Origin: a virus
IMG/VR virus record: IMGVR_UViG_3300050821_003845
Location: 1 to 53,549 of that record
Strand: one strand, 5' to 3'
DNA length: 53,549 nucleotides
The notes below the pieces were generated by a model. The model was not told the origin of the DNA, made no database searches, and was given only the letters and a program-made list of their open reading frames with translations. The translations under genes and the position numbers were made by a program. Below, one piece after another: positions 48,817 through 53,549 of this stretch (position 1 is its first letter; every line of letters starts with the position of its first letter).

Positions 48817-49407
48817 ATGGTGCAGAAGAATAGGATTCGGCCAGTCCGTGATTTTGATGCCGGCATTGAGCGAGCGGCGCAATTTGTTGAACAGTACGAT
48901 GGTGGTCTATTCGGGCTTTCGTTGAAGGATTTGGCGGCCGAGATACGAGCGCTCGCGCCGGCCGTCGATGTTCCGAAGCTCGAAGAACAATGGGAGCGGT
49001 TCTGTGTGATCTACCCGGTACGGGTCGGGGCCAATCCAAAGGCGGAAGGTAAGCACAGTTTCGAGCGCATGGCCAAGCGTGGGGTCGACCCAGAAACGAT
49101 GATACAAGGCTGTCAGCGGTTCGCCCGATCGCGTCCTGATCCACGCTTCGTGCCCATGATGGCAACCTGGCTCAACAACGAACGTTGGAGCGCAGAGTAT
49201 TTCAGCGATCCTCGCGCGGAGCAGCAGGCGACGTTGCAGGACATCGAAAGGGAGCTGAGCAATGGCGTACACGGAGATTCAGAAGCTCACGGCGATCGAG
49301 CGCGAGGTCAAGCTGCGCAAGCGCGTGTACCCGCGTTGGGTCGAGCAGGGCCGGATGACGCCATCGGAGGCCGCTTACGAGATCGCGATCCTAGAGGCTT
49401 GCGCTGA
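48817..49407 (+). CDS. Replication-associated protein with DnaT-like C-terminal motif
   Basis: A 196-residue protein. Residues ~65-128 carry FCVIYPVRVGANPKAEGKHS, then GVDPETMIQGCQRFARS and RFVPMMATWLNNERW, a domain that ends many phage replication initiator and helicase-loader proteins. The final 48 residues (Gly/Arg/Asp/Ala-rich) overlap the next gene by 146 bases in another frame and look like read-through sequence, so an original stop near 49270 may have been lost. Confidence 0.65.
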   Translation: MVQKNRIRPVRDFDAGIERAAQFVEQYDGGLFGLSLKDLAAEIRALAPAVDVPKLEEQWERFCVIYPVRVGANPKAEGKHSFERMAKRGVDPETMIQGCQRFARSRPDPRFVPMMATWLNNERWSAEYFSDPRAEQQATLQDIERELSNGVHGDSEAHGDRARGQAAQARVPALGRAGPDDAIGGRLRDRDPRGLR

Positions 49408-49447
49408 GGACTACAGGACGCGCAGCGCGGGCGAGAGGTTGATATGA
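49262..49447 (+). CDS. Small conserved-looking phage protein
   Basis: A 61-residue helical protein (AIEREVKLRKRVYPRWVEQG, RMTPSEAAYEIAILEACAED) of a type found in many phage early regions. AAGGGAG lies before the ATG. It shares 146 bases with the preceding gene and 4 with the next. Function unknown. Confidence 0.6.
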   Translation: MAYTEIQKLTAIEREVKLRKRVYPRWVEQGRMTPSEAAYEIAILEACAEDYRTRSAGERLI

Positions 49448-49683
49448 GCGGAGAACCGTTGACAAGCGAGGAGTACGGCAAGATCGCAGCCGCGCTGGCG
49501 AACTGGTTCGAGTCGCAGGATTTGCGGCCTGGTGATGCTGGGCTCACGATGATGCTTCTGATTGCGCGATTGTTGACGCAGAGAACACGGAACAAGGACG
49601 AGCTGGCTGAGGCGATTTACAATCACGCCCAATGCCTGACCGCAGAAGTCGCCGCGATCTTGAAAGAGCCGCAGCCGTCTTGA
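49444..49683 (+). CDS. Small helical early protein, unknown
   Basis: A 79-residue helical protein (LTSEEYGKIAAALANWFESQ). The start overlaps the preceding stop. No family recognised. Confidence 0.55.
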   Translation: MSGEPLTSEEYGKIAAALANWFESQDLRPGDAGLTMMLLIARLLTQRTRNKDELAEAIYNHAQCLTAEVAAILKEPQPS

Positions 49684-49703
49684 AATTGTAAGGATTATGC
49701 AAT

Positions 49704-49925
49704 ATGTCCAAGAAGGAAGAGGCCGCTGTCAAGATGGAGGACGAGGTAAGGCAGATGGCAGTCTCGATCGTCAAGCTGGCGCACGATCGTAATCCGCAGC
49801 ACTTCATCGCGGCGCTTGGGCTCGCGGCCGGAATGCTGATCAAGCAATGCTGGCCTAGAGGGATTTGGTTGGCAGTGGTTGACGGCCTCTGCACGAACAT
49901 CCGCAAGGTGACATTTGATGAATGA
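49704..49925 (+). CDS. Small early protein, unknown
   Basis: A 73-residue protein with a charged helical start and a hydrophobic middle (FIAALGLAAGMLIKQCWP) that is more likely a buried helix than a membrane span. It overlaps the next gene by 8 bases. No family recognised. Confidence 0.5.
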   Translation: MSKKEEAAVKMEDEVRQMAVSIVKLAHDRNPQHFIAALGLAAGMLIKQCWPRGIWLAVVDGLCTNIRKVTFDE

Positions 49926-50727
49926 GTTGGTTGCCACGGAAGAAAAGCTGGTCAGCGTCCCGGTTCATGACTCGGACGTGGACGGCTTGCTGCGCCTGTA
50001 TCAGTCGGGCGCGGTTTCGACTCCGCTTGGCAAGCTGCGCATGATCAACATGCCCACGGAACAGGGGCGGGCTCGGCTTGCTGCGCGAATGCGCAAGCTG
50101 TCTGCCTCGCTCAAGGAGCATGACAGGAAGCAGATCGCGCTGCACATCACGGCGATGCTCAAGAGCTACCGGAACGCCATTCGGCCCAATGAGAGCGCAC
50201 GCGACGTGGTAGCGACCTATCTGCAAGAGCTGGGGCGCATTGGTGACGAGCCGGCGATCCCGACATGGGCCGTGGTGCTGGCGTGCAATGCGATCCGCCG
50301 GGGCGATGCACCTGGGATCAGGCATGACTTCCCGCCGTCCACGGTGCAGCTCCGGGTGCTGGCGAAGGGCTACCTGGACCCGTGGCTGACGGAGGTGGCG
50401 TCGATCTCGCGCGTGCTGGACGGCGAGAAGTTCGAGCCGGAACAAAGCGTGGCTGAGCGGCAGCGGATCGGTGGGCTGCTGGCTGATCTTGGGGAACGCC
50501 TCAAGGCGCGGCTGAATGCTGAGAGAGCGGAAGCCAGCGCAAGGATGTCCGAGCGGGCGGGTGAGGCGATGGGCCGCCGGCTGGCAGAAATTCAACGCGA
50601 GTGGGGAAGCGATCCGGTTCCGACAATCGCCGGGATTCCGGTTTCGCGCGAGTTGGCGCAACGCATTCGACGCGAGTGCGACGCAACGCGGGATGCCGCC
50701 GCAGAGTACGCGATACGCAACTCGTAA
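49918..50727 (+). CDS. Putative replication accessory (helicase-loader-like) protein
   Basis: A 269-residue helical protein. RARLAARMRKLSASLKEHDR, then PAIPTWAVVLACNAIRRGDA and HDFPPSTVQLRVLAKGYLDP resemble phage replication loaders of the G40P-inhibitor type. The C-terminal third is a charged helix (LGERLKARLNAERAEASARM). The family call is weak and rests partly on position next to a DnaT-like protein and RNase HI. Start ATG 49918; a TTG codon precedes it. Confidence 0.5.
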   Translation: MNELVATEEKLVSVPVHDSDVDGLLRLYQSGAVSTPLGKLRMINMPTEQGRARLAARMRKLSASLKEHDRKQIALHITAMLKSYRNAIRPNESARDVVATYLQELGRIGDEPAIPTWAVVLACNAIRRGDAPGIRHDFPPSTVQLRVLAKGYLDPWLTEVASISRVLDGEKFEPEQSVAERQRIGGLLADLGERLKARLNAERAEASARMSERAGEAMGRRLAEIQREWGSDPVPTIAGIPVSRELAQRIRRECDATRDAAAEYAIRNS

Positions 50728-50981
50728 GGTATATATTTCCCAATACAACCTATTGAGGTATGGCCTTGCCAGGCCATTGGGGAGGCCATGGGCGGGCCAT
50801 AGGGGAGGGCAGTCTAGGACATAGGGGAGGGGGAGGAATCCAAGCCCACTAGGCTGGCTGCTAGGGTGCCATTGGGGGCCAGGGGAGGGCCAGGGGCCAA
50901 GGCAAAGGCCAGGGGGGCAGGAAGGGGAGGGGGGGCAAGGGAAAGCCCCTTGGCAGGGGAAGCCAAGGGGGCAGGTAGGGG
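50728..50981 (+). repeat. G-rich quasi-repeat tract between converging operons
   Basis: About 250 bases dominated by GGGGAGGG, AGGGGAGG and GGCCA(G)GGG units on the plus strand. At 50912-50941 four G-runs (6, 4, 7 and 3 G) separated by 6, 1 and 3 bases fit a G-quadruplex. No protein on either strand is credible; the open minus-strand frame gives only Pro/Leu/Trp repeats. It lies where plus and minus operons end, so it may stop forks or transcripts, or serve in replication. Confidence 0.55.
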
Positions 50982-51422
50982 CTAGGCCCTCTTGAGGGCT
51001 TGGCCAGCGCACCAAGCGGCTTTCTTGGCAGTCCAAGAGCGCTTGCGCCTGGCAACCGGCTTGGCTTCGGCTGCCTTCCGCTTCTCAGCCATTGCGGCAT
51101 CGTACATGGATTTCCATTCGACTTCCGAGCGGGCGCGGCGTTCCTGGTCGGGCCAAGCGAGCAATTGATTGCGCAGCATCTTCAGTCGGGCATCGCCTAG
51201 CGGCTCGTTGCGCCGGTCCGGCGTTTTCGTCTCACGGTCCAGCTCTCGCCGCTGTAGAGACAGGATCGCCAGCTCAACGGCCTCGCCGTACGCATAGCGA
51301 TCCTCGCGTGCCATCTTGGCCAGTCCCTTGCGGGCGAGCCTGCGGTACTTTTCAACACCGGGTCCGAGCTGGGGGTAGAGCGGACCGCCAAGGTCAGGTA
51401 TCTTGCTCACGTCATGCTCCAT
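50982..51422 (-). CDS. Basic early protein, unknown
   Basis: A 146-residue Lys/Arg-rich protein (YRRLARKGLAKMAREDRYAY, then RKRSWTAKKAAWCAGQALKR) with a helical centre. It is the last gene of the right-hand leftward operon. A possible DNA-binding protein, judged from charge only. Confidence 0.55.
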   Translation of the reverse strand: MEHDVSKIPDLGGPLYPQLGPGVEKYRRLARKGLAKMAREDRYAYGEAVELAILSLQRRELDRETKTPDRRNEPLGDARLKMLRNQLLAWPDQERRARSEVEWKSMYDAAMAEKRKAAEAKPVARRKRSWTAKKAAWCAGQALKRA

Positions 51423-51446
51423 AGGTTGGGGTTTCGATTAGCCTCG

Positions 51447-51502
51447 CCCCGATCGGGGAGGGTGACAGGGACCGCGATTCGCTGGGGAGCAGTCGCGGTC
51501 CC
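51447..51502 (-). terminator. Hairpin plus palindrome between two minus-strand genes
   Basis: TCGCGGTCCC (51493-51502) and GGGACCGCGA (51468-51477) form a perfect 10-bp stem right after the stop codon of the gene ending at 51509. The palindrome CCCCGATCGGGG (51447-51458) follows before the next gene. The first is likely a terminator or attenuator, the second a site or small hairpin. Confidence 0.5.
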
Positions 51503-51508
51503 ATTAGT

Positions 51509-52025
51509 CTAACGGCCTAACGCGCGTTGCTTGGCACCGATTGCCTTCGCTTCCTTGGGGCCGCTCACCTCGCGCGGATCAAACGAGCCTACCGGGATCG
51601 GTATCGGTGCCCATCCGTCCCGATGGGGGGTAAGCAGGACATAGAGGTGAAACTGATTGGCCACATCCATCACTCGGCTTTCGGGCCGGGTAAAGTTCAA
51701 TGGCCTCGAACTCGGGACCGACAAGCGCAGTCTTGATCGCTTGCAGATCACGCCAGTCGTGGATCGGCTTTTTGTCGATCCGCTTGATTGACAAGTGCCA
51801 CACTACGGTGTCGTCGCTGAATCGGTGCTCCGAGTTCTTGTTGATGTTCACTTGATACTCGTCATTCTTCCATATTTCTTCTGAGATCAGACGATCATAG
51901 GCCGCAGCCGCAGTCTGAGGCGGCACACCGCGAGAGATTTGCCGGTTCATGAACGCGGTGAAGTCTTCAAGGACCGGCTTCGCGCGTTCGAAGCGTTTGA
52001 GGTGTCCGTTCATCACAGCCCCCAT
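51509..52025 (-). pseudogene. DUF7694-like protein split by a one-base frameshift
   Basis: From ATG 52025 the frame reads ISEEIWKNDEYQVNINKN, WHLSIKRIDKKPIHDWRDLQ and GPEFEAIELYPA, then turns into unrelated sequence and ends at 51579. The expected continuation (ESRVMDVANQFHLYVLLTP, then GWAPIPIPVGSFDPREV) is present at once in the next frame down to 51509. Dropping one G from the GGG at 51683-51685 restores a 171-residue protein. This is either a recent mutation in a homopolymer or a sequence error. Function of the family is unknown; it is common in phage early operons. Confidence 0.65.
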
Positions 52026-52423
52026 ACGCGCCGAGCGCGCCTTGTGATCCCCTCCGTCTTGCGGCCGATCTCCCGCAGCTTGGAGTGAAAGTCGTGGTTG
52101 GTCGGCTCGCCATTGATCCGGCAGTCACAGCCGGGGCAATCGGACGCGCCGATCAGATGCAAGGCGGCGTCGACCACCTTGTTGTGTCCATGTGTGAGCA
52201 CCTGACGCCGGCCGTAATCCATCGGCTTGGCCACGAGCCCGCAGTAGGATTTGCCCTCAGTGTCATAGCCAAGAGCAGGGCACGGCCCGAGCTGGCGCTT
52301 GAATAGGAACGCGCCAAGCGGGCAGAGCGTCGCCTCGCAACAGATGCCGCAGTTGTTGCAGGGCGCACTGTGCGGCGGCTTCTGTGCCGCGCGGCCTTTG
52401 GGCAAGATCACAGCGGGTTTCAT
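52013..52423 (-). CDS. Cys-rich protein, YkgJ-like
   Basis: A 136-residue protein. PCNNCGICCEATLCPLG, then PCPALGYDTEGKSYCGL and CPGCDC give the CxxCxxCC start and following cysteines of YkgJ-like metal-binding proteins (zinc or Fe-S). Function in phages unknown. It overlaps both neighbours by a few bases. Confidence 0.65.
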   Translation of the reverse strand: MKPAVILPKGRAAQKPPHSAPCNNCGICCEATLCPLGAFLFKRQLGPCPALGYDTEGKSYCGLVAKPMDYGRRQVLTHGHNKVVDAALHLIGASDCPGCDCRINGEPTNHDFHSKLREIGRKTEGITRRARRVWGL

Positions 52424-52725
52424 TGCTGCACCCTCTGTTCGCCCTCAGCGATGGCTCGCTGTAGGCAGTCGTTAACATCAGTGAGCATGGCGGTTGCCCG
52501 GTGAAATTTGCCGGCGAGCGCAGCGGTGAGCAAGCCCATGTCGTTCTCGCCCATTCGGCGCAGTCCATCGACCAGGACGTCCAGCCGGCTTTGCACGCGG
52601 CAGAAGTCTTGCCACGTGGCGTTCTCTCTCAATTGTTGTAGTTTGCTCTTGGGCATATCAGTCTCCGGTTCTGGACCGAGAAATTCATCGGCCGGGTTGG
52701 TTGTTTTCCAGTGGTCGTATGTCAT
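52420..52725 (-). CDS. Small helical early protein
   Basis: A 101-residue protein starting MTYDHWKTTNPADEFLGPE, an opening shared by several small phage proteins, followed by helices (WQDFCRVQSRLDVLVDGLRR). An internal ATG at the MPKSKL segment could give a shorter form. Start 52725 overlaps the upstream stop by one base. Confidence 0.55.
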   Translation of the reverse strand: MTYDHWKTTNPADEFLGPEPETDMPKSKLQQLRENATWQDFCRVQSRLDVLVDGLRRMGENDMGLLTAALAGKFHRATAMLTDVNDCLQRAIAEGEQRVQQ

Positions 52726-52934
52726 CACCCCTCCTGACACTCAGGCAAGCCGATCCGCACCCGGTTGCGCCTGATGCGCGCATTAGAGGCGGCGGGTTTC
52801 TTTAGCTCGCCGCGTGCTGCCATGCGACGGCGCAGTTTTCCTTGCGCTATGTCCCAATCGAAACACGTGCAAGTATCAGGGTGCGGGCACGGCCCGGTTC
52901 CCCTGACGACTCGTTTACAGATTGCTCTGACCAT
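52725..52934 (-). CDS. Small basic Cys-rich protein
   Basis: A 69-residue protein with ICKRVVRGTGPCPHPDTCTC, a cluster of four cysteines and one histidine suited to a metal, followed by an Arg-rich helix. It overlaps the ribbon-helix-helix gene by 20 bases. Function unknown. Confidence 0.5.
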   Translation of the reverse strand: MVRAICKRVVRGTGPCPHPDTCTCFDWDIAQGKLRRRMAARGELKKPAASNARIRRNRVRIGLPECQEG

Positions 52935-53202
52935 GATGCTTAGCCTCTTGCTGGACGTGGTTGAGAAGGAACAGCCGCACGGCAGACGAGAGGTTAGGCT
53001 CGTGCCGTGCCAGGCGGTCGCGATTGATCTCATTGACAAGGGAGCGGATCGTTCGGTTCTGTGCCTGTGCGATCTTGCGCATGGCCTCGTAGAAGCTGTC
53101 TTCCAGGCTGATGCTGGTCTTACGGTTGCCGCCGCGCTCTTCAAGAATGAAGGTGCGGCGTTTTACGGCGCTGCCATCGAGGCCGTTGCTATGGCTGGTC
53201 AT
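52915..53202 (-). CDS. Ribbon-helix-helix transcriptional regulator (RHH_4-like)
   Basis: A 95-residue protein with the RHH_4 pattern: RKTSISLEDSFYEAMRKIAQ, then LVNEINRDR and LSSAVRLFLLNHV. The strand RKTSISL would insert in the DNA major groove as a dimer. It probably regulates early phage genes. ATG 53202 overlaps the stop of the upstream gene (ATGA). Confidence 0.75.
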   Translation of the reverse strand: MTSHSNGLDGSAVKRRTFILEERGGNRKTSISLEDSFYEAMRKIAQAQNRTIRSLVNEINRDRLARHEPNLSSAVRLFLLNHVQQEAKHHGQSNL

Positions 53203-53549
53203 CGCCGCACCTGTAGCTTGCTGGTCCTGAAGAATCGGACGCCCTTCATAGGTTGCCAATCCTCATTCTCAGACAGGTTCTCCGGTGCGTTGGCTTTGAG
53301 CCATGCTCGGATCGCCTGTTCCTTCACGGCTCGCGTGATGTAGGGCCACAAGGGCGCGCCCCGCACCATGTCAATGTCCGTGATCTCGAAGGACCACGAG
53401 TCCTTGAGCGAGCCGAGCGTTCCGGTAGCGGAGCGAGTCCGGCCAAGGTCCGCAGACTTGGCGCGGGCCTGCTCTTCCGCAGCGCTCGCCTCATTGGCCA
53501 GACGCTCCGCTTCGCGGGCAGCAAGGGCCGCTCGGCTTTCGGCCTCTTG
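53199..53549 (-). CDS. C-terminal part of a phage protein with coiled coil and conserved tail (cut by window edge)
   Basis: The 116 visible codons start in an Ala/Glu/Arg-rich coiled coil and continue RTRSATGTLGSLKDSWSFE, ITDIDMVRGAPLWPYITRAV, then KEQAIRAWLKANAP and MKGVRFFRTSKLQVRR. This tail is common in phage recombination or early operons, usually after an Ala-rich helix, and its function is unknown to me. The N-terminus lies beyond the right edge. Confidence 0.6.
   Translation of the reverse strand, partial: QEAESRAALAAREAERLANEASAAEEQARAKSADLGRTRSATGTLGSLKDSWSFEITDIDMVRGAPLWPYITRAVKEQAIRAWLKANAPENLSENEDWQPMKGVRFFRTSKLQVRR

Noticed and set aside
49855-51036. Long open frame of 393 codons on the minus strand
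   Set aside because: It is antisense to the loader-like gene and crosses the G-rich tract. Its N-terminal part is Pro/Trp/Leu repeats caused by that tract.
1-53549. CRISPR arrays, tRNA and rRNA genes, insertion sequences, integrase and attachment sites
   Set aside because: Looked for by eye on both strands. No regularly spaced repeats, no tRNA T-arm with matching acceptor stem, no transposase or tyrosine/serine integrase pattern was found. A tool search could still find a divergent one.

Overview
The window is a fragment of a contractile-tailed (myovirus-type) double-stranded DNA phage, free or integrated, that probably infects a Hyphomicrobiales alphaproteobacterium close to Bradyrhizobium. 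The phage assignment rests on an ordered head-neck-tail-baseplate module: DUF2213-type prohead protease/scaffold, cement protein, DUF2184-type capsid, DUF4054-type connector, DUF3383-type sheath, DUF3277-type tube, frameshifted tail chaperone, tape measure, Gp138-type spike, gp25 and baseplate J. The host inference rests on four envelope genes typical of rhizobia (an Omp25/31-like barrel, a BA14K-like protein, a DUF1236-like exported protein, a DUF3309-like membrane peptide), on a lysozyme of a type I associate with rhizobial phages, and on the high G+C content. No terminase, portal, integrase, repressor or DNA polymerase is visible, so the genome continues beyond both edges and the lifestyle cannot be decided here.

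Layout. 1-1751: an O-antigen ligase/polymerase-like membrane gene cut by the window edge, a small overlapping ORF and an exported protein. 1748-8963: head and neck genes. 9029-16766: a block of fibre, spike and exported proteins inserted between neck and tail. 16766-28334: tail terminator, sheath, tube, chaperone with a textbook -1 frameshift signal, a short tape measure with a peptidase M15 domain, and the baseplate, interrupted by a beta-helix spike with two four-cysteine modules. 28336-30404: fibre and collar proteins. 30406-32484: HNH nuclease and lysis genes. 32588-35660: an island of envelope 'moron' genes with their own promoters and a terminator. 35709-39688 (minus strand): RecT, a RecE-like exonuclease, an HNH protein and small genes behind a good promoter at 39785-39813. 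39833-50727 (plus strand): early genes, many tiny and cysteine-rich and joined by a recurring TGAGGAACGATG junction, plus a VRR-NUC nuclease, an MT-A70 methylase, an HTH/Gp88-like cysteine-rich protein, RNase HI and likely replication accessory genes. 50728-50981: a G-rich tract where the two arms converge. 50982-53549 (minus strand): another small early operon with a ribbon-helix-helix regulator, cut by the right edge.

How it fits together. The DUF2213 protease should process the scaffold and capsid proteins. The neck proteins cap the head, and sheath and tube polymerise to the length set by the tape measure. The hub, spike, gp25 and J proteins build a simple baseplate of the Pam3 type. Early genes supply annealing and exonuclease recombination, primer removal and DNA methylation. 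Endolysin and holin end the cycle. The envelope island and the O-antigen-like gene are best read as host-surface modifiers.

Most worth a second look: the envelope island; Sec-type signal peptides on several tail-block proteins; the -1 frameshift site; the promoter plus three-hairpin RNA candidate at 46712-46858; the structured gene-free stretches at 42899-43167 and 47741-48282; the G-rich tract; and two genes that look broken by single-base indels (40890-41614 and 51509-52025).
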